Shown: piece by piece, positions 48,819-57,575 of the stretch
Position numbering within the stretch: the stretch's first letter is position 1
Layout: every line of letters starts with the position of its first letter
Origin: Allobosea sp. Tri-44
GTDB taxonomy: Bacteria; Pseudomonadota; Alphaproteobacteria; Rhizobiales; Beijerinckiaceae
DNA: 64,000 nucleotides
Assembly: GCF_004123845.1 (NCBI RefSeq)
Contig: NZ_NBDP01000030.1
Span: forward strand, 953,193-1,017,192
Direction of reading: 5' to 3'
Program-made: the position numbers and the translations under genes
The notes under the pieces: model-generated
Databases searched by the model: none
Told to the model about the DNA's origin: nothing
The model's input: only the letters and a program-made list of their open reading frames with translations

Positions 48819-51800
48819 TCAGAACTTCATCTCGACCCTGCCCTTGAGGGCGTGGTCGCGCGAGCGTTCGCCCACTGCTGCCGAGTAGGTCAGGCCGAGC
48901 GCGGTGGCGGACGAGATGCGCCAGTCGAGGCCGGCTTCGGCGACCAGCGCCTCGCGGTCGATCGGTGCGGCGAACACGCGGGCCGGGGTGGTTCCGAGGG
49001 CGAAGGCCGTGCTGGCCTGCGGGATGAGTTCGCCAAAGCCGTGACGCCAGCCGAGCATGGCGCGGGCGAAGAGCGGGGCAGAGCCGAGCTGCGCCTCGGC
49101 GCGCAGGCCGAGCGTGCTGAAGCCAAGCACCTGCTCGGAGGAGAGGAGGCGCAGCGCCGCAACGCCGCCCTGCTCGGTACCCGCATCCGTGCTGACCCGG
49201 ATCAGAGCGAGCTGGGCGAAGGGCTCGAGTGCAAAGCCCTGGAAGGCGAAGCCATAGCCGAGCTCAGCGAAGCCCTGCGCCACTGCGCCGGGGCGCTGCA
49301 GCCGCAGACTGTCACCAAAACCACGGATCTGGACCTGGCGGCGGATGTCGCTCTCGGACCAGCTGTAGGCCAGGCCGGCGTCGAGCCTGAGATTGCCGAA
49401 ACGCGCGCCGGCATAGAGGCCGGCATGTCCGCTATCGAGCTTGCCCGAGGAGCGCCGTGCGTCGAGGTCGAAGCGCGACTGGCTGTAGCCGCCGGCGACA
49501 CCGACGCGCAGCGACGAGCCGGGGTTGTCATAGAACATCAGGTCGGCCCCGAGCAGGGCCCCGCCGCTGCGGCGGCTGAGGCTCGCGGCATTGCCATCGG
49601 CATCGCTGTTGCCGGCACCGCCAAAGGCCTCGCCCCAGAGGGTGTAGCGTGGCTGCGGGGCCGGGGCGCTCATCAGCACCGCACCCTTGCGGCCGGGCAG
49701 ATCGGCGCTGAAGCTCGCCGCGACCTGGCCCGCCGGAGCGGTCAGCAGCGGCCCGCGCAGGCGCGACAGGATGGTCTCGCGCACCAGCCGGCTCTCGTCG
49801 ATCATCACGCTGACCGCCTGCGCATGCGCCTCGCCGGAGAGCAGATCGAAACCGGCGCGGGCTTCCGCCGCCGTGCCCGAGAGCAGCGCGTCGTAGACCG
49901 GGTTGCCGACGCCGAGCCGCTCGGCGGCATTGGCGATGAAGCCCTGATTGCGCGTCGCGGCGACATAGGGGCGCTGCGACCCGCCCGGGCTCCCGCCGCC
50001 GCCCGAGCTGCCGCCACCGGATGTATCGCCGCCGTCGCCCGGGCCGAAGCTGGTGTCGTTGCGCGTCATGGTCAGCGTGACATTCTGGCTGTCATAGCCG
50101 AGGGACGGCGTCAGGAAGGCGAGGTTCGAGGTGACCGCGGCGAAGCGGCCGCTGACCCCGCCCGCGGCGGTCAGGATGGTGTAGTTCGTCGCCGCGGCGT
50201 AGTTGCCGGCCTCCGCCAGCACCGCGACTGTGCCGCCCGACAGCGTCGCCATGCCGGTAGCGACGATCCTGTCGCTCTGGCCGGCGGCGTTGATCTCGAC
50301 CTGATAGATCGAGCCACTCGCGAACGAGACATTGCCAGAAACGTTGAGCGTGCCGATCGAGTTGCCGGGCGCGACCGTGCCACTGGCATTCGCGACGATG
50401 CCGCCGACCGTGCCCGTGCCGGCAAGCTCCGCGCCGCCATTGACCGTCGCCACTGAGTTCGCGACCAAGCCGTTGACCACGAGCTTGCCGGCGTCGACCG
50501 TGGTCGCGCCGCTATAGCTGCTCGTCCCCGTCAGCGTGAATGTCCCGGTGCCGATCTTGGTCAGGCCGCCACTGCCGGTGATCGAGCCCGAGAAGGTCGT
50601 CGAGCTGTTGTCGGAGCCGGTGGCCAGTAGGCCTGCGCCCAGGGTGACCGTGCCGCCGCCCGCAAGCGAGCCGATCGCCTGATCGAAGCCGGCAAGGCCG
50701 AGCGTCGCGCCGGCCGCGACCGTAAAAGCCGAGTTGGACGAGAACGCGCCCGCCCGCCCGGCCCGCAGCGTGCCGCCCGAAACCGTCGTCGTGCCGGTAT
50801 AACTGTGGGTGTTGGTCAGGACGAGCGTGCCGGCCCCAGCCTTCGAGAGCGAGCCCGTGCCCGAGAAGGACTGCGTCACCGTGAAGGTGTTGCCCGCCGC
50901 CGCGATGTCGAAGCCGCCGCCGTTGGCGCCGAAAACGATGTTGCGCGCCGTCTGGTTGAAGGCCGTGCCGGTCACCCGCAGCACGCCGCCGTTCAGTGTC
51001 AGCGCGCCGGAGACATCGCCCAGATTGGCCTCCGATGACACGCTCAGCGTGCCGCCCGCCAGCGTCGTGCCGCCGGTATAGCTATTGGTACCGGTCAGGG
51101 TCAGCACGCCGGAGCCGCGCTTGGTCAGCGTGCCGGCGCCGGAGATATCGTAGGCCAGCGTCGAAGTGTCGGTGAAGTCGGCGACGATGGCGCCGTCGTT
51201 GACGATCGCTCCCGCCGTGATGGTCAGCCGACCGGCCGTGCCGCCATTGCCGAGGTTGAGCGTGCCGAGCGTGTCGATCTGGAGGTCGCCCGCGGTGATC
51301 CGGAGTTCGCCGCCCTCGGCGAGGGTGACGGACGTCGGCTCCGTCGAGCCGGGACCGATGGCGAAGGTGTTGGGGATGGTCCAGAGCGAGCCCGCGCCGG
51401 TCACCAGCGCGCTGGCACTGCCGCCGAAATCGGCCTGGACCGCGGCGCCGAGGGTGACGGTCAGCCTCGCGCCGCCCGAGATGATCAGCGAAGCGTTGCT
51501 CGCCAGACCCTGCAGCAGGAATATGTCGGTCGTGACCGAGGAACCGACCCCATCGATGCGCAGATTGGAGAAGACGACGAGGCCCGAGCCGGGATTGGCG
51601 GTGGCGAGCGTGCCGCCTTGGTCGACGACGACCGTTCCGCCGTTGATCTCGATATTGTCGCCGAAGGTCAGCGAGCCGCCGCGGATGATGAACTGGCCGG
51701 TGTCGCAGGCGCAGATCGAGAAGCCGCCGCCGAGCGTGCCGGTGCCGGTATAGATCTGCGTGCCCGCGCCGGTGAAAGCGAGCGAGCCATTGCCGGAAAG

Positions 51801-53387
51801 GCTGCCGGCAAAGGTCGCGGTCCGGCTGGTCGCGCCGGTGACCAGCGTCGCGCCATTGCCAATCTCGACGGCGCCGGCGCCCGAGAGCGAGCCGGTGGTC
51901 GCGAAGATGCCGGGCACGTCGCTGACCTCGAGCACGGCGCCGGCAGCGATCGTATAGTCGGAATTGGCCGAGAACGCCGTATCGGAGCTCGCGACCAGCC
52001 GGCCGGCCTGGACCAGCGTGGCGCCCCTATAGTCGCTGGTGCCCTGGATCGCGAGCGTGCCGGCGCCGGTCTTGGTCAGCCCGCCATCGCCGGTGATGGT
52101 GCCGGCGCTGGTTACGAACAGCGAGCGGCCGGCATCGGTCTCGACCGTGCCACCGCCGGCGTTCAGTGTCACCGTGCGGGCCGTGGTGACGTTGCCGGCG
52201 ACCTGCAGCGTGCCGCCATCCAGCGTCAGCCCGCCCGAAGCGGCGCCGAGATTGGCGTCAGCCGCGATCGAGAGCTTGCCGGCGTTGATCGTGGTGCCGC
52301 CGGTATAGGTGTTGACGCCGGAGAGCACGACCGTGCCGGCCCCGGTCTTGATCACCGCGCCGGCGCCGCCGATCACATTGGCGACGGTGACGTCGGTCGG
52401 CTGGGCAAAAGTCAGCGTGCCGCCCCCGACCGTGATCTCGCCGGTGATGCCGGAGCTGGCGTTGCCGAAGGTGAGCGAGTTATCGCCACCGGTGAGCACG
52501 ATCGCAGAATTGCGGAGCCCGCCGCCGGAGAGCCCGCCGGCAATCGTGCCGTTATTGGTGATGTGCAGATTGGAGCCGACGATGCCGAAGCCGCCGAGGC
52601 CAGCAGTGCCCGAACCAGCGAACACGCCGCCCGTGCCCGCCGCGCCGCCATCACCGCCCTGGACCGTGCCGGTGACGACGAGCGTGGTCGGCAAGGTGCC
52701 ATTGGTGAAGAGCAGGCCGATGCCGCCGGAGCCGCCGGAACCGCCCTGGTCGAAAACGCTGCTTCCGCCAGCCCCGCCATTGCCGCCGGTGACGGCGCCT
52801 GTGATCGTACCCGCCGTCCCGGCGCCGGTGACGACCGCGCCATAGCCGCCGGCGCCGCCGCCGCCGCCGCCGCTGGCGCCGGTGCCATTGTTCCCGGCGC
52901 CGCCATTGCTGCCGGTGCTGACGCCAGCCGGCAGACCGGCGCCGACCGAGCCGTGAACGCCGCCCGTGCCGCCCTCGCCGAGACCGGGGTTTCCGCTAAC
53001 GTTAAAGCCCCCGGCGCCACCTGTGACGGCACCAGCGCCGCCGCCGCCGCCGCCGCCGAAAGTGGGGGTACCGTTGCTTCCGGCGCCGCCAGCGCCTGTC
53101 GGGTCGTCGATCCCGCCTGCGCCGCCCGTGCCGTCTCCGCCGCCGCCATTGCCGCCGCTTCCGCCATTGGCGACCGCCGGCGGGGCCAGCGCCAGAGCGA
53201 GCAAGACGAGAATCGAGGTAGCCGCGAGCAGGGCGCGAAGATGCCTGACGACGGGTCGCGGGCCTAGCGAACACGCGCCATCGAGCGAGACCGCCATAGG
53301 CCGCATCAGCGCATGGAAAAGCGCAGGCCACGCCCCTTGCGCCGGCGAGACGCACTCCGCCGTCGGCCGCATCGGGCTCGCCTGCAT
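48819..53387 (-). CDS. Autotransporter with PATR-repeat beta-solenoid passenger
   Basis: About 1,520 residues (start uncertain: ATG 53387, GTG 53405 or GTG 53471). After a long basic leader the hydrophobic signal segment LRALLAATSILVLLALALAP ends in AVA. A Gly/Ala/Asn-rich low-complexity stretch of about 150 residues follows. At least five PATR-type repeats come next (GAGTVVLSGVNTYTGGTTIN, GSGVLTLTGTNSYTGGTTLA and similar), then a linker rich in GGGSSGGGG. The C-terminal ~280 residues are a beta barrel (YTLWGEAFGGAG, SRFDLDARRSSG) ending in VEMKF, with terminal Phe. The passenger is a surface adhesin-type solenoid. Convergent with the PPC gene, 12 bp apart. Confidence 0.93.
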   Translation of the reverse strand: MQASPMRPTAECVSPAQGAWPALFHALMRPMAVSLDGACSLGPRPVVRHLRALLAATSILVLLALALAPPAVANGGSGGNGGGGDGTGGAGGIDDPTGAGGAGSNGTPTFGGGGGGGAGAVTGGAGGFNVSGNPGLGEGGTGGVHGSVGAGLPAGVSTGSNGGAGNNGTGASGGGGGGAGGYGAVVTGAGTAGTITGAVTGGNGGAGGSSVFDQGGSGGSGGIGLLFTNGTLPTTLVVTGTVQGGDGGAAGTGGVFAGSGTAGLGGFGIVGSNLHITNNGTIAGGLSGGGLRNSAIVLTGGDNSLTFGNASSGITGEITVGGGTLTFAQPTDVTVANVIGGAGAVIKTGAGTVVLSGVNTYTGGTTINAGKLSIAADANLGAASGGLTLDGGTLQVAGNVTTARTVTLNAGGGTVETDAGRSLFVTSAGTITGDGGLTKTGAGTLAIQGTSDYRGATLVQAGRLVASSDTAFSANSDYTIAAGAVLEVSDVPGIFATTGSLSGAGAVEIGNGATLVTGATSRTATFAGSLSGNGSLAFTGAGTQIYTGTGTLGGGFSICACDTGQFIIRGGSLTFGDNIEINGGTVVVDQGGTLATANPGSGLVVFSNLRIDGVGSSVTTDIFLLQGLASNASLIISGGARLTVTLGAAVQADFGGSASALVTGAGSLWTIPNTFAIGPGSTEPTSVTLAEGGELRITAGDLQIDTLGTLNLGNGGTAGRLTITAGAIVNDGAIVADFTDTSTLAYDISGAGTLTKRGSGVLTLTGTNSYTGGTTLAGGTLSVSSEANLGDVSGALTLNGGVLRVTGTAFNQTARNIVFGANGGGFDIAAAGNTFTVTQSFSGTGSLSKAGAGTLVLTNTHSYTGTTTVSGGTLRAGRAGAFSSNSAFTVAAGATLGLAGFDQAIGSLAGGGTVTLGAGLLATGSDNSSTTFSGSITGSGGLTKIGTGTFTLTGTSSYSGATTVDAGKLVVNGLVANSVATVNGGAELAGTGTVGGIVANASGTVAPGNSIGTLNVSGNVSFASGSIYQVEINAAGQSDRIVATGMATLSGGTVAVLAEAGNYAAATNYTILTAAGGVSGRFAAVTSNLAFLTPSLGYDSQNVTLTMTRNDTSFGPGDGGDTSGGGSSGGGGSPGGSQRPYVAATRNQGFIANAAERLGVGNPVYDALLSGTAAEARAGFDLLSGEAHAQAVSVMIDESRLVRETILSRLRGPLLTAPAGQVAASFSADLPGRKGAVLMSAPAPQPRYTLWGEAFGGAGNSDADGNAASLSRRSGGALLGADLMFYDNPGSSLRVGVAGGYSQSRFDLDARRSSGKLDSGHAGLYAGARFGNLRLDAGLAYSWSESDIRRQVQIRGFGDSLRLQRPGAVAQGFAELGYGFAFQGFALEPFAQLALIRVSTDAGTEQGGVAALRLLSSEQVLGFSTLGLRAEAQLGSAPLFARAMLGWRHGFGELIPQASTAFALGTTPARVFAAPIDREALVAEAGLDWRISSATALGLTYSAAVGERSRDHALKGRVEMKF

Positions 53388-54422
53388 TCTTCGTCTGGCT
53401 GACACTGTCCCACCCCGGCCGTGGCGGTACTTTACGTTAGGGCGCAGCCGGCGCAATGAACCGCCGTTCACATTCGATTAACGCTTCAACATGTGGCAAG
53501 GAGGACACAGTTGGCAGTGGCCTGCCACCTCCCCTCCTGGAAGGAGGTGCGCGGGAGGGGGCCAGGAGCCTGACTCTGGCCGTGCGGTCAGCACTCCGCA
53601 CAACTGGTCATGGGAGGCCATCCCCTGCCCTGTCCGCGCCCTACCCGTCATGGCCGGGCTTGTCCCGACCATCCATGTCTTCTTTGGTGAAGCACCGTGT
53701 TCAAGACGTGGATGCTCGCCACAAGGGCGAGCATGTCGGCGGCGGCAGCGGGGACAACTCGCCAATCAATCCCCGCCCCTGAAACCTGCCGTATGCTTAT
53801 CCCGTCCCGCCCGACCAAGGGGGCTGTCGCGAGGCATCGTGCGGCCGGGCGGGAGAGCGGTGTCCGTCTTGAACAGCCGTCGCGGGCTGGAATGGCGGAG
53901 GGGTCTCGTCCGGGCGAAGCCGGGTCTTGCCCGACCTGAAGGCGCGGCGAGGCACCTTAAAGAGAACCGCGTGCGGGGTTCGGGAGTGGCGAGCATCGCT
54001 GCTTCGACATCTCGACATCGACATTCGACACAGCGGCGGAACGCTGCCGCAACCGGACCCCGCGCACCCCTTGGGCTTGCGCTCGCCTTTTAAACCCTCG
54101 CGGCGCAAGCCGGCGGGGATTTCGGCGCGGGCATCAGGCTATCGCTCGACCAGACAGCCTTCGCAACCGCCTGGTATTTAGAGCGAATTCAGTCACCCCT
54201 GAAAGATGCACGATAATAGCCGCCACGTTCCGAGGCTCGTCGATCGATTGGACACGGCCTCGCCCAGCCAAATCCACTCCAAAAATGGCCATTGCAACGC
54301 ACAATCGGTTGGAAGGCCGGCGCGAATCACCTGTATTGGCGGCAAGGTACTCGGCCGATGCGCTCCCCAGGCCGCCTGCGCACGGGAGTAACGACTCGTT
54401 AACCAATGTTAATCGATGGTCA
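53388..54422. other. Non-coding region between autotransporter and cellulose operon
   Basis: About 1 kb without a supported gene. It holds a CACCTCC/GGAGGTG hairpin (53526-53549) and a dispersed repeat (53646-53737). Between roughly 53760 and 54180 lies unannotated sequence whose frames are Arg/Pro/Ser-rich and lack ribosome binding sites. The last ~240 bases before 54423 are more A/T-rich and must contain the bcs promoter. The autotransporter promoter is at the left end. Confidence 0.6.
53646..53737. repeat. Dispersed repeat, GTCATG...ACGTGGATG family, copy 2
   Basis: About 92 bases, inverted relative to the copy at 26340-26437: GGCCGGGCTTGTCCCGACC hairpin arm region, CCATCCATGTCTTCTTTGG, TTCAAGACGTGGATG and GCTCGCCACAAGGGCGAGC. 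The two copies share their terminal hairpins and the central ACGTGG/CCACGT-type arms. Confidence 0.8.
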
Positions 54423-55367
54423 ATGCATGACGGCGCGCAACAAACGCTTCCTGCGACAATGACGATTCATCGGCGAGTGACGATCGCGGGTCTCGCGATC
54501 CCGCCAGCGCAGAAGGCAGCACTCCTGTGGGTCGCCGCCACGGCACTGATCGCGGCGGGTTGTGGCGAGCAGCGGCTCTCCGACGCCGAACTGAGCTTCT
54601 CGACCCGCGCCATCGCAGTCGATCCCAGCCGGGCGCTGATCGTCTTGCCGCCCGGCGGCCCGCCCGCGATCGGTGTCACGCAGCGCAGCTACGAAAACGC
54701 GGTTTCGCAGACGATCTCGCTGGCGACGCGCGGCCGGACACCCGGCGAGAACACGATCCAGGTCGCCTTCTTCACCGCGGCCGACCTGCCGGACAGCACC
54801 GGCGTCGAGGGCAACCTGCTCAAGCTGCCGGGAATCGACGATTTCGCCGTCGCGCAGGACATGGAAGAACGCCTGCCGGGCGTCGCCATGGCCCCCTCGG
54901 CCGTCTTCGTCCAGAACAGATACGGCCCGTTCGGCTATGCCTTCGGCCGCGGCGCCGGTGGCGAGGCCTGCCTCTACGCGTGGCAGCGCATCGCCGAGGG
55001 CGACAGCGTCTTCCGGCCCAAATCGGGCGCAGTCTCGGTTCGCCTGCGCGTGTGCGATCCGGCGGCGACGGAAGCGGCGCTGCTACGTCTCGCTTATGAC
55101 TACTCGCTCAACGCCTCGCTGCGGCGGAGCGGTTGGGGACCGATCGGGGACGCACCGGCGCCAGCGCCGGGACTCGGCAAGGCCGGCGCGCCGATCTACC
55201 CGCTGCCGCAGGTTTCGACAGCAGAAGCGCCCGCGCCCCGGCGGGCTGCGCGGCCGCGACCGGCGCGGGCTTCGCAGACCGAAGCCGACCGAACCCATGA
55301 TTCTCAGCCAATCCCGGACAGGCCGCTGGAGGGATACCCGACCGTTCCGCCGCCACCGGCGCCCTGA
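54423..55367 (+). CDS. bcsN: Cellulose biosynthesis protein BcsN, lipoprotein
   Basis: About 314 residues (ATG 54423; ATG 54459 is an alternative with a better-shaped signal peptide). The signal segment AALLWVAATALIAAGC ends in a lipobox (AAGC), predicting a lipidated periplasmic or outer-membrane protein. VSQTISLATRGRTPGENTIQ and QNRYGPFGYAFGRGAGGEAC are characteristic of the BcsN family. BcsN is found in front of bcsA in alphaproteobacterial cellulose operons and its exact role is not settled. The tail is Pro/Ala-rich. It ends 24 bases before bcsA. Confidence 0.8.
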   Translation: MHDGAQQTLPATMTIHRRVTIAGLAIPPAQKAALLWVAATALIAAGCGEQRLSDAELSFSTRAIAVDPSRALIVLPPGGPPAIGVTQRSYENAVSQTISLATRGRTPGENTIQVAFFTAADLPDSTGVEGNLLKLPGIDDFAVAQDMEERLPGVAMAPSAVFVQNRYGPFGYAFGRGAGGEACLYAWQRIAEGDSVFRPKSGAVSVRLRVCDPAATEAALLRLAYDYSLNASLRRSGWGPIGDAPAPAPGLGKAGAPIYPLPQVSTAEAPAPRRAARPRPARASQTEADRTHDSQPIPDRPLEGYPTVPPPPAP

Positions 55368-55391
55368 GGCAACGAAGCGTCAGACGAATCG

Positions 55392-57575
55392 ATGCGAACC
55401 GCGAGCTACGTCATCTTCTGGGCCATCGCGACCGCTGTGGTCGTCGCGCTCATCACGCTGCCGATCAGCCTGCAGGCGCATCTGATCGCCGGGACGATAG
55501 TCGTCGGAGCGATGATCCTGCTGAAGTTCCTGCGTCCCTACGGGGTCTGGCGCCTGATCGCGCTCGGCCTCGGGACGGCGATGGTGCTGCGCTATGTCTA
55601 CTGGCGCACGACGAGCACGCTGCCGCCGGTCAACCAGCTCGAGGACTTCATTCCCGGCCTGATCCTCTATCTGGCCGAGCTCTACAATATCGGCATGCTG
55701 TTCCTCAGCCTGTTCGTCGTGGCGATGCCGCTGCCGCGACGCAAGACGCCGCCGCCGCTTCCTGCGGATGCCCCCGCCGTCGATGTCTTCGTGCCCACCT
55801 ACAACGAGGAGCCGGAGCTGCTGGCGACGACGCTCTCGGCAGCGCTCGCCATGGACTATCCGGCCGGCCGCCTGACGGTCTACCTGCTCGACGACGGCGG
55901 CACCGATGAGAAATGCAACGCCGACAATTTCGTCGCCGCCAGTGCGGCGCGTGAGCGTCGCGCGGCGCTGCAGACGCTTTGCGAGGGGCTCGGCGTCACC
56001 TATCTGACGCGCGAGCGCAATGTCAGCGCCAAGGCCGGCAACCTCAACAACGGCCTCGCCAACTCCAGCGGCGAGCTCATCGTCGTCTTCGACGCCGACC
56101 ATGCGCCGGCGCGCAGCTTCCTGACCGAGACGATCGGCTATTTCGCCGAGGATCCGAAGCTGTTCCTGGTCCAGACGCCGCACTTCTTCATCAATCCCGA
56201 CCCGCTGGAGCGCAACCTCAAGACCTTCAAGGCGATGCCGTCGGAGAACGAGATGTTCTACGGCATCATCCAGCGCGGCCTCGACAAGTGGAACGCCTCG
56301 TTCTTCTGCGGCTCTGCCGCGGTGCTGCGCCGCGCGGCGCTGCAGACGACCAGCGGCTTCTCCGGCCGCAGCATCACCGAGGATGCGGAGACCGCAATCA
56401 CGCTGCACGCCACCGGCTGGAACAGCGTCTATGTCGACAAGCCGCTGATCGCGGGGCTGCAGCCGGCGACCTTTACGAGCTTCATCGGCCAGCGCTCGCG
56501 CTGGGCGCAGGGCATGATGCAGATCCTGATCTACCATCGTCCGATGCTGAAGAGCGGCCTCTCTTTGCCGCAGCGCCTGTGCTACTCGTCCTCGGCCCTG
56601 TTCTGGCTGTTCCCGTTCGTGCGCCTGACCTTCCTGGTCGCGCCGCTCTGTTATCTCTTCTTCGGATTGGAGATCTTCACGGCCTCCGGCGCCGAGTTCA
56701 TCGCCTATGTGTTCAGCTACATGGCGGTGAACCTGATGATGCAGAACTATCTCTATGGCCGCTATCGCTGGCCGTGGATTTCCGAGCTCTACGAATTCAT
56801 CCAGTCGGTCTACCTGTTGCCGGCGGTGATCTCGGTCATCCTCAATCCCGGCAAGCCGACCTTCAAGGTCACCGCCAAGAGCGAAGAGCTGGGGACACGG
56901 CGTGTCTCCGAGCTCGGCCTGCCCTTCTTCATCATCTTCGCCGTGCTGGCGCTCGGTGTCGTCGCCACCTATTGGCGCACTATCACCCAGCCCTACAATG
57001 CCGACACCACGCTCGTGGTCGGCTTGTGGAACATCCTCAACCTGCTGATGGCGGGCTGCGCCCTCGGCGTGGCCTCGGAGCGGCCGGAAGGGCGCGGCGC
57101 CCGGCGTTTTCCGGTGAAGCGCCGCGGCGAGATCAGCATCGACGGCCGGACGGCGCCGATCGTCACCGAGAACGTCTCCGTCGACGGCGTCGCCATTCGG
57201 GTGTTGTCCAAAGGCTTCGACAAGCTGGCGGTGGGCAGCACGGGCGAGATCGCCTTCGAGACGTCGGTCGCGATGCCACCCGGTGCACTGCCCGTGCGCG
57301 TCGCCCGCCTGGCTTCGGACGAGAAGGGCCTGGTGCTCGGCTGCCGCTACGAGCCGAGCGAGCCGCTGCACAGCCGGATCATCGCCGACCTCGCCTTTTC
57401 CGATGCCAAGATCTGGAGCGATTTCCAGAAGGCGCGCCGCCAGAACATGGGCGTCGTCTACGGCACCTTGCGCTTCCTGCGTCTCGCCGTGTTCCAGACC
57501 AGCCGCGGCCTGTCCTATTTCTTCGGCCTCGCCCGCTTTTCCCGCTCCAATCCTGCGCGGAGAGCGGCGGAATGA
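55392..57575 (+). CDS. bcsA: Cellulose synthase catalytic subunit (UDP-forming)
   Basis: 727 residues. Polymerises UDP-glucose into beta-1,4-glucan and extrudes it across the inner membrane. Conserved GT2 residues: DVFVPTYNEEPELL, LLDDGGTDEKCN (Asp), FDADHAPARSF (DxD near residue 232), SITEDAETAI (TED) and QRSRWAQGMMQI (QxxRW near 366). Two to three membrane segments precede and four or more follow the catalytic domain. The C-terminal PilZ domain starts near 570 with the basic stretch RRFPVKRRGE and has ENVSVDGVAI (NxSxxG). The basic spacing is not the strict RxxxR, so c-di-GMP affinity could differ. Overlaps bcsB by four bases. Confidence 0.96.
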   Translation: MRTASYVIFWAIATAVVVALITLPISLQAHLIAGTIVVGAMILLKFLRPYGVWRLIALGLGTAMVLRYVYWRTTSTLPPVNQLEDFIPGLILYLAELYNIGMLFLSLFVVAMPLPRRKTPPPLPADAPAVDVFVPTYNEEPELLATTLSAALAMDYPAGRLTVYLLDDGGTDEKCNADNFVAASAARERRAALQTLCEGLGVTYLTRERNVSAKAGNLNNGLANSSGELIVVFDADHAPARSFLTETIGYFAEDPKLFLVQTPHFFINPDPLERNLKTFKAMPSENEMFYGIIQRGLDKWNASFFCGSAAVLRRAALQTTSGFSGRSITEDAETAITLHATGWNSVYVDKPLIAGLQPATFTSFIGQRSRWAQGMMQILIYHRPMLKSGLSLPQRLCYSSSALFWLFPFVRLTFLVAPLCYLFFGLEIFTASGAEFIAYVFSYMAVNLMMQNYLYGRYRWPWISELYEFIQSVYLLPAVISVILNPGKPTFKVTAKSEELGTRRVSELGLPFFIIFAVLALGVVATYWRTITQPYNADTTLVVGLWNILNLLMAGCALGVASERPEGRGARRFPVKRRGEISIDGRTAPIVTENVSVDGVAIRVLSKGFDKLAVGSTGEIAFETSVAMPPGALPVRVARLASDEKGLVLGCRYEPSEPLHSRIIADLAFSDAKIWSDFQKARRQNMGVVYGTLRFLRLAVFQTSRGLSYFFGLARFSRSNPARRAAE

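Noticed and set aside
53760..54406. Several open frames on both strands upstream of bcsN
   Set aside because: No ribosome binding sites, Arg/Pro/Ser-rich composition and no recognisable domain; treated as non-coding.
55380..57371. Long open frame antisense to bcsA
   Set aside because: Shadow frame of low complexity; bcsA has all catalytic motifs on the other strand.
55979..57571. Possible N-terminal extension of BcsB through bcsA
   Set aside because: The extension is in a different frame within bcsA and has shadow-type composition. The true BcsB start has a signal peptide and a 4-base overlap with bcsA.
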